Below are positions 37,263-45,764 of a stretch of DNA of 64,000 nt, one piece after another. A program made the position numbers and the translations under genes. Origin of the DNA: Clostridia bacterium (GTDB lineage: Bacteria > Bacillota > Clostridia > RUG12999); contig JAFTSG010000016.1 in NCBI GenBank assembly GCA_017467445.1, positions 1 through 64,000 on the forward strand, in the 5' to 3' direction. The notes beneath the pieces are model-generated. The model saw only the letters and a list, made by a program, of their open reading frames with translations, ran no database searches and was not told where the DNA came from. Numbering within the stretch: position 1 is the first letter of the stretch; each line of letters starts with the position of its first letter.

Positions 37263-38372
37263 ATATACTTCTTTATATAATGTATGTTTTATTTCTTCAA
37301 ATTCCTGTTTTGTTATCGGCGCCCCCGATGTCATAATCATAAGCGGAACTTCTTTTTTGCCTTTTGAGATGGGTGGCTGAATGTACGGATGTTCATTTAA
37401 ATAAAAGCCGTTTCGCTCATAAAAGTTTATTCTTCTTTTTGCCATATCGATTTCGGAAGGTTCTACTTCAAGGCAGATTTTTTTGTTATACATTTCTTTA
37501 AGTGCGGCAAGTATTTTACTGCCAAGCCCTTCGTTTCTGTATTCGGGACTTACCGCAAAATGTTCTATATATACAAAGCATTCAAATTCCCATACTGCTA
37601 TAAAAGCTTTGACTTCTTTTTCTTTTACACAGTACACCTTATAAACCGGATTTTCAAACAGTTTCTTCTGTTCTTCTTTGGATCTTCGTTCGTCCGTCGG
37701 AAAGCTTTTTCCCATAATTTCAAACATTTTGCCAAAATCAGCTATATCCATTTCGGTTAATTCCACTATTGTTTCATATCCGTCCGCCGCAGTTTCGCCG
37801 CATACGGCAAGCTTATAGCCAGCCAAATCAAAAACGGATAAATACATCTGTTTACCGCCTATATCAATGGTTTTTCTGATGCCTTTCTTATCGGCACATT
37901 CTATTTCAGCAGGCGCCAATTTAAAGCCTGTGCCCATCGCTTTTGCTACGGCTTCTTTTAGTGTCCAAAGCTTAAAAAATGCATCTGTCTTCTCCTCTTC
38001 CGCAGATAAAAATTCCGTTTCTGCGTTAGAAAGCGTCCGTTCCAAAACTTTTTCATTTACATCTTTTATCTGCTCGATATCAATGCCGCCTTCGCCCACC
38101 ATAACCGCAACATATTTCCCGCTGTGCGATATGGAAAACGGCGCGCCTCCGGGGATGTACGGTTTTCCTTTTTTATCGTACAAAAAGCCTTTGTCTGTCA
38201 TATCAGGATGCACTTTTTTAAGCAGGATTTCGGCATAAAGGCATCTAATTTTATCTTCAATTTTCAAAAATCTTTCGGCTTTTTTCCTCCGCTCTTCCGA
38301 TGCAAGAGAAAGAAGAGTCTTTACCCCTTCTTCCGTAAAAAAACCGCTTATATCGCTTATATAAATCTTCAT
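37248..38372 (-). CDS. 4'-phosphopantetheinyl transferase fused to GNAT acetyltransferase
   Basis: The 374-aa product joins two domains. Residues about 1-200 are an Sfp-like phosphopantetheinyl transferase with FSISHSGKYVAV, GIDIEQIKD (metal-binding Asp) and FFKLWTLKEAVAKAMG. This class loads phosphopantetheine on acyl or peptidyl carrier proteins. Residues about 205-345 form a GNAT acetyltransferase with HFAVSPEYRNEGLGSKILAAL (acetyl-CoA loop) and FYERNGFYL. There is no stop or frame break between them. No carrier-protein, NRPS or PKS gene is in the window. The ribosome site is weak (GCAGGTAG). Confidence 0.87.
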   Translation of the reverse strand: MKIYISDISGFFTEEGVKTLLSLASEERRKKAERFLKIEDKIRCLYAEILLKKVHPDMTDKGFLYDKKGKPYIPGGAPFSISHSGKYVAVMVGEGGIDIEQIKDVNEKVLERTLSNAETEFLSAEEEKTDAFFKLWTLKEAVAKAMGTGFKLAPAEIECADKKGIRKTIDIGGKQMYLSVFDLAGYKLAVCGETAADGYETIVELTEMDIADFGKMFEIMGKSFPTDERRSKEEQKKLFENPVYKVYCVKEKEVKAFIAVWEFECFVYIEHFAVSPEYRNEGLGSKILAALKEMYNKKICLEVEPSEIDMAKRRINFYERNGFYLNEHPYIQPPISKGKKEVPLMIMTSGAPITKQEFEEIKHTLYKEVYKKHS

Positions 38373-38426
38373 TGTACTACCTGCATTTTTATGTGCTTAA
38401 TTATATTATTAAAATCATAATAATTA

Positions 38427-38450
38427 AAGCGGGGTACATATACCCCGCTT
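38427..38450 (-). terminator. Hairpin after the 58-aa peptide gene
   Basis: AAGCGGGGTA and TACCCCGCTT form a perfect 10-bp stem with a CATA loop. On the minus strand a T/A-rich tail follows. Confidence 0.7.
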
Positions 38451-38474
38451 AATAATCGTCAATTAGGTAAGGGC

Positions 38475-38651
38475 TTAGCCTTGCTGCACTAATGATGACA
38501 TTCTGTAACTTGTTGTGTAACTGCTACTACCGTTGCCAAGTCCAAGTCCCGAACCTCTGCTTGATGTCCAATCGTTGAGGTTCGATGCTATTTTTTCTAT
38601 TGCTTCAAATGATTTCATTTCGGCTTCAGGTTTAACATATTTTTTAAGCAT
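38475..38651 (-). CDS. 58-aa Gly/Ser-rich peptide, unknown function
   Basis: A strong AAGGAGGG ribosome site lies 7 nt before an ATG opening a 58-codon frame. The peptide begins MLKKYVKPEAEMKSFEA and ends in a Gly/Ser/Tyr-rich tail (SSRGSGLGLGNGSSS, then YTTSYRMSS) with no Cys. N-termini of the type M-K-K-Y-x-K-P-E are frequent among small clostridial peptides of unknown role, some near modification or export genes. It begins 14 bp after the secreted-protein stop and is followed by a hairpin, so the two genes form one transcript. It could be a leader-core precursor, a small surface protein or a toxin-like peptide; none is proven. Confidence 0.7.
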   Translation of the reverse strand: MLKKYVKPEAEMKSFEAIEKIASNLNDWTSSRGSGLGLGNGSSSYTTSYRMSSLVQQG

Positions 38652-38665
38652 ATCTTTTACCCTCC

Positions 38666-39676
38666 TTATTCTGCCACGGTAAACGGAACTTTAATTCCTT
38701 TAACTATTCCGTCTGTATACTCAATATATGTCTGTGCAAAGTAGCTACCCTGGGTAAGCTGTTCAAAGATAATACCGAACTGATTATCGCTTGAGCGTTC
38801 GCTTGTATGGGCAAATTTCGGTCCGATTTTCGGATTCGCTGTTGTTACATCTGTGCCATTTTCATACGTAAGGTAAATTCCGTAACTTACAATTTCTTTT
38901 TCGGTGTTCGGAGCTATCTGTCCGAATGCAACCGCTACATCTTCAGTAGCTTCATTATTAACTTTTCCTCTGAACACTTCCGGAAGTGTAAGAGCGTCCA
39001 TACCGGTCATACCGGTATCTTCTGTAATCTTGTCTGTTACGTTTGTAATTGGTGAAAATGTTACTGTAAATACAGCATCTTCAGATGCCACATATGTATA
39101 TGTTCCGCCCCTGTATACATCAATACTTCCTGCTTTTTCCGTACCATTTTCCTTTACACTTTCGATGTAATAACCTATTGCAGGGATTATATTTAAGTAA
39201 ACTTTTGTGTTTTTCTGAACAGTTACCGAAGATTTGTCAGTTGTTGAAAATTCAACAATGCCGTTTGTTGTTTCATTTATCGTTACAGTAGTTGGAATAT
39301 TTCCATATATAAAATCATATTCTGCCGCTTGTTCAACACCTGTTCCGCCCATAAGAAGTGTGCACTGTGTTCCGTCTTTTATATCGCCTTTCATTTTGAA
39401 AGAAAATGTTTCACCATATTCACTTTTTGTGTTTTGGTCAATATAAACAATATTTGTATCTGCCGGACCGGAATCATCTGAAATGTATACAAGAGCAGTA
39501 ATCTGATCAGTATCTGCTATATCCGAAGTAGTAAAATTAATGCTTACCTCTCTTGTTTCAGTATTTATTACCTCTGAATTTTCTTCTATAGTAATTGACG
39601 CTGCCAAAGAAGCAACAGATGCAAACACCGTTATTACCGATGCAGCAATTAAAAATTTAAACAATTTTTTCTTCAT
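38666..39676 (-). CDS. Secreted protein of unknown function
   Basis: The 336-aa product begins MKKKLFKFLIAASVITVFASVASLAA, a clear signal peptide with cleavage near residue 26. The mature part is Thr/Ser/Asp-rich and beta-sheet-like. Residues about 130-215 (TVTINETTNGIVEF, YYIESVKENG, ASEDAVFTVTF) resemble a bacterial extracellular InlB-B/YGxI-type repeat. No catalytic motif, LPXTG or SLH domain is seen. The start at 39676 fits AGGAGG six bases upstream; earlier ATGs overlap that site. A promoter lies at 39716-39744. Probably an exported or surface-associated protein, expressed with the 58-aa peptide. Confidence 0.75.
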   Translation of the reverse strand: MKKKLFKFLIAASVITVFASVASLAASITIEENSEVINTETREVSINFTTSDIADTDQITALVYISDDSGPADTNIVYIDQNTKSEYGETFSFKMKGDIKDGTQCTLLMGGTGVEQAAEYDFIYGNIPTTVTINETTNGIVEFSTTDKSSVTVQKNTKVYLNIIPAIGYYIESVKENGTEKAGSIDVYRGGTYTYVASEDAVFTVTFSPITNVTDKITEDTGMTGMDALTLPEVFRGKVNNEATEDVAVAFGQIAPNTEKEIVSYGIYLTYENGTDVTTANPKIGPKFAHTSERSSDNQFGIIFEQLTQGSYFAQTYIEYTDGIVKGIKVPFTVAE

Positions 39677-39715
39677 TTCCATCCTCCTGTTCTTAAAGAA
39701 CATAGTCCATAATTT

Positions 39716-39744
39716 ATTTTACCATAAAATAAAAACCATTGCAA
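39716..39744 (-). promoter_or_regulatory. Promoter of secreted protein/peptide pair
   Basis: TTGCAA (39744-39739) and TAAAAT (39721-39716), 17 bp apart. Confidence 0.75.
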
Positions 39745-39767
39745 CCTTTTTTAGAGTAAAAAGTATA

Positions 39768-39798
39768 AAAAAAAGTGCACTTTTTTTGTGCACTTTTT
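39768..39798 (-). terminator. Second hairpin after rpsR
   Basis: AAAAAGTGCAC/GTGCACTTTTT stem, followed on the minus strand by a T-rich run. With the hairpin at 39807 it forms a tandem terminator. Confidence 0.7.
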
Positions 39799-39806
39799 AA
39801 AAAAAC

Positions 39807-39835
39807 AAAGCGGATGCGTTTGCATCCGCTTTTTT
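39807..39835 (-). terminator. rpsF-ssb-rpsR terminator
   Basis: AAGCGGATGC/GCATCCGCTT stem followed on the minus strand by a run of T. Confidence 0.85.
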
Positions 39836-39844
39836 ATTTTTAAA

Positions 39845-40108
39845 TTAGTCAGCAGAGAAAGGTAAAAGTGCAATAATTCTTGCTCTTTTAATAGCTGTTG
39901 TCAGCTGACGCTGATGTTTTGCACAGCAACCATTTACTCTTCTGGGAACGATTTTGCCTCTTTCAGAAACGTATTTTCTTAATTTAGCAACATCTTTATA
40001 ATCGATAGAATCAACCTTGTCCACGCAGAAACTGCAAACTTTTTTCTTTGCACGTCTTGCTCTTAAAGGAGCACGGTCGTTTCTTTCCATTTTTTCCTTT
40101 TCAGCCAT
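39845..40108 (-). CDS. rpsR: 30S ribosomal protein S18
   Basis: S18 binds S6 and the platform of the 30S subunit. The 87-aa protein includes [18 protein letters not shown] and [28 protein letters not shown]. Four Cys residues sit in CSFC and CCAKH, the zinc-binding S18 form. The start at 40108 follows AAGGAG with 9 bp spacing; an ATG three codons earlier overlaps that site. It is last in the rpsF-ssb-rpsR operon. Confidence 0.97.
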   Translation of the reverse strand: MAEKEKMERNDRAPLRARRAKKKVCSFCVDKVDSIDYKDVAKLRKYVSERGKIVPRRVNGCCAKHQRQLTTAIKRARIIALLPFSAD

Positions 40109-40131
40109 TATTTTCATCTCCTTATTAACTA

Positions 40132-40560
40132 TTAAAACGGCAAGTCATCATCATCAACATCTGTTGTAAAACCCTGTGTATTTACCGCCGGCTGATAAAA
40201 ATTATCCCCGCCCTGTGCAGGCGCACCGCCGTAGTTATCACGTTTCGGTTCAGCAAAATGAACCTCATCGGCAACAACTTCCGTTACATAATGTCTTTTG
40301 CCTTCGTTATCATCCCAGTTTCTTGTCTGCAGTCTTCCGCAAACGGCAACAAGCTGACCTTTTGTGAAATATCTTGCAACAAAATCCGCACTTGAACGGA
40401 ATGCAACAATATTAATAAAATCTGCCTGTCTTTCTTCACCGGCTTTAGCGTATCCTCTGTCTACCGCAAGGGTAAATGTTGTTACACTTATGCCTGACTG
40501 GGTTGATTTCTGTTCCGGGTCACGTGTAAGGCGGCCCATTAAAATTACTTTGTTCAGCAT
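40132..40560 (-). CDS. ssb: Single-stranded DNA-binding protein
   Basis: SSB coats single-stranded DNA in replication and repair. The 142-aa protein has the OB fold ([41 protein letters not shown]), a Gly/Asn/Gln-rich linker and the acidic tip DVDDDDLPF that recruits partner proteins. GGAGGGAAAGT precedes the ATG. The location between rpsF and rpsR is the conserved one. Confidence 0.98.
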   Translation of the reverse strand: MLNKVILMGRLTRDPEQKSTQSGISVTTFTLAVDRGYAKAGEERQADFINIVAFRSSADFVARYFTKGQLVAVCGRLQTRNWDDNEGKRHYVTEVVADEVHFAEPKRDNYGGAPAQGGDNFYQPAVNTQGFTTDVDDDDLPF

Positions 40561-40571
40561 ACTTTCCCTCC

Positions 40572-40865
40572 TTAGTCTTTAACGACTACTATAGAACGCA
40601 TGATACCGTCTGTAATCTTATAGATACGTTCGAGTTCTGCCGGGAAATCGGTTTTTGAAGTAAAGTTAATAAGAACATAATAGCCTTCTGTCTTGTAATC
40701 GATTGCATATGCCAGTCTTCTTTTACCCCAAACGTCAACGTTTTCGATTTCAGCATTTGCTTCGATTAATGACTTAAACTTTTCAACAAGACCGTTGATA
40801 GCTTCTTCATCTAATGTTGCATCAACAACAAAGATTGTTTCATAAGCTCTTTTGATTTCAGTCAT
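40572..40865 (-). CDS. rpsF: 30S ribosomal protein S6
   Basis: S6 pairs with S18 on the 30S platform. The 97-aa protein shows YETIFVVDATLDEE, VDVWGKRRLAYAIDYKTEGYYVLINF and a C-terminal YKITDGIMRSIVV. The start at 40865 has AAGGAGG eight bases upstream; a GTG three codons earlier overlaps it. It leads the operon. Confidence 0.97.
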   Translation of the reverse strand: MTEIKRAYETIFVVDATLDEEAINGLVEKFKSLIEANAEIENVDVWGKRRLAYAIDYKTEGYYVLINFTSKTDFPAELERIYKITDGIMRSIVVVKD

Positions 40866-40874
40866 TTCTTTCAC

Positions 40875-40930
40875 CTCCTTATGGACTTTGGCTGTAAAAA
40901 TTTACAGCAAGGATTTATAGCCAATTTAAG
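40875..40930 (-). promoter_or_regulatory. rpsF 5' leader hairpin, possible autoregulatory site
   Basis: The leader contains TTGGCT...AGCCAA and, nested, CTGTAAA/TTTACAG, both able to pair. Ribosomal S6:S18 complexes bind rpsF leaders in many bacteria. The characteristic CCG bulge is not evident here, so the link is tentative. Confidence 0.35.
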
Positions 40931-40959
40931 ATTATACACTAATTTTTTCTATTTGTCAA
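40931..40959 (-). promoter_or_regulatory. rpsF operon promoter
   Basis: TTGACA (40959-40954) and TATAAT (40936-40931) are consensus, with 17 bp spacing and an upstream TG. Confidence 0.92.
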
Positions 40960-40964
40960 TACCT

Positions 40965-41786
40965 TTATAATTCAATTTTCTTTTTATGAAGGTCATCTAC
41001 TATTTTTGCAATGGCATGCTCATTATTACTTACGGTAATTATATCAGCCGCATTTTTTGCACCCTCACTGGCGTTTGCAACTGCATATCCTATTTTTGCC
41101 GCCCGTATCATTGAAATATCGTTATCGTAATCGCCTACGGCAATAGTTTTATCCATACTGACCCCAAGCATATCCGCCATTCGCGCAAGAACACCGCCTT
41201 TACTGTTTCCTTTAGGCAAAATCTCGTACAAATCACGCGCGGAACGGATAAAATCAAACTCTTCCGCACGCGGATGAGAATTTAAAATTTCCGCCAGCTT
41301 ACATATCCTGTCATTATCTTCGTGTGCAAAAATGATTTTTGCAATCGGTTCTGTTACATCATTATGATATTTGAACAAATCCGGAAGCTCTGTTATTTTA
41401 CGGAATTTTACCATTGCCGAATTATCCCGGCTGAAATACACAATGTCCGGCGCATCCACTAAAATTCCCATATCGGGCATTGTTTCATAAACAACATCAA
41501 CAAGTTCAAGTGCCGTTCTGGGAAGAGTAGTCATCCACAGCATTTCGTTTTTTCGGTGGTCATATATTCCGCCGCCGTTGATACATCCATACGGCACATT
41601 AGGGTTTAGTATAGTGCATATTTTCCTTGATGTCATAGGCATTCTGCCTGTTATAAAAGTGAAAAGTCCACCTTCCGATTTGAAATATTCAATTGCATCA
41701 AGATTTTCTTTTGACACATTTTTATTACTGTCAAGCACAGTGCCGTCAAGGTCTGTGCAAAGCAGTATGCCACTGAATTTATCCAT
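40965..41786 (-). CDS. Cof-type HAD hydrolase
   Basis: The 273-aa protein is a HAD phosphatase with a C2B-type cap: motif I LLCTDLDGTVLDSNKNVS, motif II FITGRMPMTS, the conserved Lys in NSKGGVLARM, and GDYDNDISMIRAAKIGYAVANA. Such enzymes remove phosphate from sugar phosphates or flavin precursors; the substrate is unknown. GGAGGGAAA precedes the ATG. It is the last gene of the aldo-keto-reductase operon. The promoter of the next leftward operon starts right after it. Confidence 0.9.
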   Translation of the reverse strand: MDKFSGILLCTDLDGTVLDSNKNVSKENLDAIEYFKSEGGLFTFITGRMPMTSRKICTILNPNVPYGCINGGGIYDHRKNEMLWMTTLPRTALELVDVVYETMPDMGILVDAPDIVYFSRDNSAMVKFRKITELPDLFKYHNDVTEPIAKIIFAHEDNDRICKLAEILNSHPRAEEFDFIRSARDLYEILPKGNSKGGVLARMADMLGVSMDKTIAVGDYDNDISMIRAAKIGYAVANASEGAKNAADIITVSNNEHAIAKIVDDLHKKKIEL

Positions 41787-41797
41787 TTTCCCTCCGT

Positions 41798-42634
41798 TTA
41801 TTTATACAGATAAAATCCGTTTCCTTTTATGCGTTGCGATTCCGAAAATACAATAAAGGCATTTTCATCAATCGCAAGAATTTTCTTTTGGAACTCTTCC
41901 GCTTCACTTTCTTTCAGTGCACAAAACAGCATTTGTTTAGCACTGTCGGTATATACGCCTTTAACATCAATAAGAGTTACCCCTCTTGGCGAGGTGGAAA
42001 CAAGTTTTGTTGATATTTCCTCGCCGAAATCCGTTATTACAAACGCAAGTCTTGATATATTAAGCTTGCTTATAACAAGGTCTATTGTATAGCTTGATAT
42101 AAACAGTGCAATTATACCGTAAAGTGTAAGCTCAAGGTTTTTGAATATTATAAGCGAAACAAGAATTATAATACCATCTACAAAAAGCAGAAGTTTTCCT
42201 ATAGGCAGAAATGAAAATTTTGATTGCAGGATTCTGCCGAGAATATCCGTACCGCCGGTTGATGCACCTGCCGCAAACGCAAGTCCAATACCGATACCGT
42301 AAAGCACACCGCCGAAAATGGTTGACAGCATTGTATTTTCCGTATGTATTGGAATGAGTGTGAATACTTCAACAAATACCGACAGAATAAATGTGCCAAA
42401 CAGAGTTTTAAACACAAATTCTTTGCCAAGCACCTTAAATCCTATTGCAAGAAAAACAAGGTTTATTCCAAAAAATCCTACACCTGGTTGTATTCGAATT
42501 GTATGAAACAGTATTGTTGCAAGTCCCGACGCCCCTCCGCCTACTATCATATTCGGCGTAAGGAACATTCCTATACCCATTGCAGTTATCATTGTTCCTA
42601 TTATTGTAAGTATCAACGATTTTGTTTTTGTCAT
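41798..42634 (-). CDS. YitT-family membrane protein (DUF161-DUF2179)
   Basis: The 278-aa protein has about six membrane helices in the first 200 residues (ASGLATILF, FGGVLYGIGIGLAFAAGASTGGTDIL) and a soluble C-terminal DUF2179 domain (FVITDFGEEISTKLV, GVTLIDVKGVYT). The family is widespread in Firmicutes; its transported substrate, if any, is unknown. AAAGGGGAAAGTT precedes the ATG. It lies 11 bp after the NSS transporter gene. Confidence 0.9.
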   Translation of the reverse strand: MTKTKSLILTIIGTMITAMGIGMFLTPNMIVGGGASGLATILFHTIRIQPGVGFFGINLVFLAIGFKVLGKEFVFKTLFGTFILSVFVEVFTLIPIHTENTMLSTIFGGVLYGIGIGLAFAAGASTGGTDILGRILQSKFSFLPIGKLLLFVDGIIILVSLIIFKNLELTLYGIIALFISSYTIDLVISKLNISRLAFVITDFGEEISTKLVSTSPRGVTLIDVKGVYTDSAKQMLFCALKESEAEEFQKKILAIDENAFIVFSESQRIKGNGFYLYK

Positions 42635-42645
42635 AACTTTCCCCT

Positions 42646-44013
42646 TTATATTACAGACATTATAAATACTGCTATTATGATAACCGGAAGAATATATGAA
42701 ACATATGGTTTAAGCCATTTCGGCAGTTTCATACCTTTTCCTTCATTTACTTCATTGAAATACTTATCCCATCCCCAGCCGTAACGTGTTGTACAGAATA
42801 AAACATATACAAGACTTCCGAGCGGAAGAAGTACGTTTGAAACCGCAAAGTCTTCCAAATCCATAATTCCTTTGCCGAAAATCGTTACATCCGACAAGAG
42901 ATTGAACCCGAAAATACACGGAAGCGAAAGCACCATCATAAGTATTATGTTGATTGTTGCAATCTTACGACGGCTCATTTTTGTAAGTTCAAGCCAGAAC
43001 GAAACAATGTTTTCAAACACCGCAATAACTGTTGAAAGTGCCGCAAACGTCATAAATACAAAAAACAGCGCCCCCACAATTCTGCCCGCCGGCATTGCGT
43101 TGAAAATGCTTGACAGAGTTGTAAATAAAAAGCTTGCACCAACGGTTGAAGCATCTGCAGTTACGCCGCCGTTATAAGTAAAGCACGCCGGGAAAATGAT
43201 AAGACCGGACATAAGTGCAACAAAAGTATCAAGTGAAAGTATGGTAAGTGCTTCACCCGGCAGACTTCTGTCCTTATTGATATAGCTGCCGAAAATTGCA
43301 ATCGAACCGATACCGATGCTGAGTGTAAAGAAGGATTGTCCCATTGCGGCAGAAATTACTGTCCATATACCGTGCTGCTGTATTCCGTTTGTATTCGGAA
43401 TAAGATAAAACTTAAGTCCCTCTTCTGCATTCGAAAGAGTGCAGGAATATACTGCAAGTCCTACCATAAGAACAAGAAGAGCAATCATCATACCTTTTGT
43501 AATTTTTTCAACGCCCTTCTGAAGCCCGAGCGAGCATATACCAAAACAGCTTATGATAACAACTGCAGCTGCTATAATAAGTGTGGTTGGGTTTGAAACA
43601 ACGCCGCCAAACACAGCACCAAGCTGATCGGCTGTTTCAAACTGCAGAATTGAACCGTTTAAATATTTTACAAAATAAATAAGCATCCAGCCGGAAATGG
43701 TAGTATAAAACATCATAAGAATGTAGTTGCCCGCCATACCGAAATATTTAAACCAGTGCCATTTTTGTCCTTTTTTCTCAAGCACATCAAAAGATGATGC
43801 AATACTTCTCTGGCTTCCTCTGCCTACTGCAAGTTCCATTGTCATTATCGGAAACCCAAGAAGTAGCAGAAACGCAATGTAAATAAGCACAAACAGTGCA
43901 CCGCCGTATGCTCCTGTTATAATAGGAAAACGGTATACGTTACCAAGCCCTATTGCACAACCTGCCGAAATGAGTATAAACCCAAGCCTTGAAGAAAATT
44001 TTTCCCTTTGCAT
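42646..44013 (-). CDS. Sodium-dependent NSS-family amino-acid transporter
   Basis: The 455-aa protein has about 11-12 helices of the LeuT fold. The N-terminal SRLGFILISAGCAIGLGNVYRFP block carries the unwound helix 1 that binds substrate and sodium, and AVGRGSQRSI follows. Bacterial members import amino acids with sodium; the specific one is not predictable. TAGGAGGACTTACA precedes the ATG. It lies within the leftward operon with other transporters. Confidence 0.92.
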   Translation of the reverse strand: MQREKFSSRLGFILISAGCAIGLGNVYRFPIITGAYGGALFVLIYIAFLLLLGFPIMTMELAVGRGSQRSIASSFDVLEKKGQKWHWFKYFGMAGNYILMMFYTTISGWMLIYFVKYLNGSILQFETADQLGAVFGGVVSNPTTLIIAAAVVIISCFGICSLGLQKGVEKITKGMMIALLVLMVGLAVYSCTLSNAEEGLKFYLIPNTNGIQQHGIWTVISAAMGQSFFTLSIGIGSIAIFGSYINKDRSLPGEALTILSLDTFVALMSGLIIFPACFTYNGGVTADASTVGASFLFTTLSSIFNAMPAGRIVGALFFVFMTFAALSTVIAVFENIVSFWLELTKMSRRKIATINIILMMVLSLPCIFGFNLLSDVTIFGKGIMDLEDFAVSNVLLPLGSLVYVLFCTTRYGWGWDKYFNEVNEGKGMKLPKWLKPYVSYILPVIIIAVFIMSVI

Positions 44014-44043
44014 TGTAAGTCCTCCTAATTTATATAATATGCA

Positions 44044-44496
44044 TTAATACCCGTATAACCAGCCGGATGGAACAAGGAAGGTATACGGTGCGGTTATAAC
44101 CGCAAAAACAAGCGCAAGTTTAAAGCGGATTTTTTGCTCGCACTTTTTAAATGTAATAAAATAGTTAAATACAAAAATAAGCACTGAAGCAATAAGGAGT
44201 GCCGGAACGGTAAGATACCATTCGTCTCCCATTCTTCCCAGTTCAAAGCCTATCATTATTATAAGCATATATACTGAACCTACCACATCTGCAAGAAGCC
44301 CGAATCCGTATATTTTCAATATGTTCTTTTTGTAAAACTCTTTTTTCTCCGGCATTTTCATAATAAGCATACTTATTATCAGAACTATGCTGTCAATGAT
44401 AAAATTGCCCGGCAGAACAATAAGCCACATTACCGGAAACATAAGAAGCATCCACAACGGAAACAGAACATTGTACAGCGTTACATCTTTTTTCAT
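44044..44496 (-). CDS. Small integral membrane protein, unknown
   Basis: The 150-aa protein has about five hydrophobic segments and short charged loops (MPEKKEFYKKN, KKCEQKIRFK). I do not recognise a family. GGAGGTGGCATT precedes the ATG. It sits 22 bp after the MFS gene and 30 bp before the NSS gene, so it may be an accessory of one of these transporters, but only position suggests so. Confidence 0.7.
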   Translation of the reverse strand: MKKDVTLYNVLFPLWMLLMFPVMWLIVLPGNFIIDSIVLIISMLIMKMPEKKEFYKKNILKIYGFGLLADVVGSVYMLIIMIGFELGRMGDEWYLTVPALLIASVLIFVFNYFITFKKCEQKIRFKLALVFAVITAPYTFLVPSGWLYGY

Positions 44497-44518
44497 AATG
44501 CCACCTCCAAAAATAACA

Positions 44519-45733
44519 TCAATTTATGCTTTTTTTCTTATATGGAAGTGCAATAATCACTCCGAGAGCAACTACTCCAAACCATACAAGAATAAGACCG
44601 TTCCAGCCGATTGCAGAAGGTGCGCCCGCAAACAGTTTGTTTGCCATTGCAGCCGCCATATAGCTTATAAAATCAATATATCCCGTAACACTTGATACCA
44701 TTCCTGTATCGCAAAGGCTTGGGCAGTATCTACTGTAGAGCATTGTTGCTGAACCGCCCGACGCCATTATTCCAAGCACTAGTAAAATTATGTTGAGTGC
44801 GGGCTGACGCACAAAATATGTCAGTGCAAAAAACACAGCAGACAGCGAAAACATAATAAGTATTGTTTTGTCCATATTTCTGCCAAGCTTTTCATATATA
44901 AATATGGCAATAAATGTTGTAAATGAAATTACAAAAGTTGCCACCGTAAACACCGATGCGGACGTTTCAGGAGCAAACCCAAGATACTGCGTTATATATG
45001 TAGGCATCCAGAACACCACACTTGTCCTTATAACGCCTGTAATAATTGCAATAAACGTGAATTTGATTATCTGCCGTTTTATAAGAACTTTTACTCCGTA
45101 GCCTTTTTCTTCCCTTTGCGGTTTGAACTGATTATATTTCACAATGCCTTTTTTCTCATAAACCAAAAATACCGCAAAACACACAATTGCCATTATCCCC
45201 AATGCCGCTGTGCTTGACATAAACACTCCCTGCCAGGTAAGTGCCGCCGCCGCAACACCCGCCATAGGCGAGCCGATAAACGATGCGAAGGTATATCCCA
45301 TTGAACAGCGTGTGGCATACACAAGCTCGGTGTTTTCCGCTACCACTTTGGTTATTGAGCCATATATCATTGACAGGAAATATCCTGTCATTCCATAAAA
45401 AACGATTGCCGCCGTCTCTGATACAGATGCTACGTTTGCAAAAATAAAGTTTGTTATACCTGAAAGCAGAAGCCCAAGGCTTATCATATACCTTGATTTT
45501 ATTTTATCGCCTATTCTCCCATTAATAAGCTGTCCCAATGCATAGCATATAAGATATACAAACGATGCTGTCCCAATAAAGCTTTCGTCAAATCCGCTTG
45601 CAAGCATTTTGGGAGCAGCTGCACTGAATATATTTTTTGCAAAATATACCGCAAGGTATGATACTGAACAAAGACCGCCGATGCAAATTGCATTCACAAC
45701 ACTTTGATTTTTTAAAAATTTCGGGTTTTTCAT
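44519..45733 (-). CDS. Major facilitator transporter, OPA/sugar-phosphate antiporter-like
   Basis: The 404-aa protein has 12 helices with the MFS loop motif NGRIGDKIKSRYMISLGLLLSG between helices 2 and 3, and GYFLSMIYGSITKVVAENT. The layout resembles the organophosphate:phosphate antiporter group (UhpT/GlpT type), though the substrate is uncertain. The start at 45733 follows TGGAGTAAACAA. A longer in-frame opening to 45811 would run into the preceding gene. It lies 31 bp after the aldo-keto reductase gene. Confidence 0.86.
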   Translation of the reverse strand: MKNPKFLKNQSVVNAICIGGLCSVSYLAVYFAKNIFSAAAPKMLASGFDESFIGTASFVYLICYALGQLINGRIGDKIKSRYMISLGLLLSGITNFIFANVASVSETAAIVFYGMTGYFLSMIYGSITKVVAENTELVYATRCSMGYTFASFIGSPMAGVAAAALTWQGVFMSSTAALGIMAIVCFAVFLVYEKKGIVKYNQFKPQREEKGYGVKVLIKRQIIKFTFIAIITGVIRTSVVFWMPTYITQYLGFAPETSASVFTVATFVISFTTFIAIFIYEKLGRNMDKTILIMFSLSAVFFALTYFVRQPALNIILLVLGIMASGGSATMLYSRYCPSLCDTGMVSSVTGYIDFISYMAAAMANKLFAGAPSAIGWNGLILVWFGVVALGVIIALPYKKKSIN

Positions 45734-45764
45734 TTGTTTACTCCACTTGCTCCAAATACTGATT

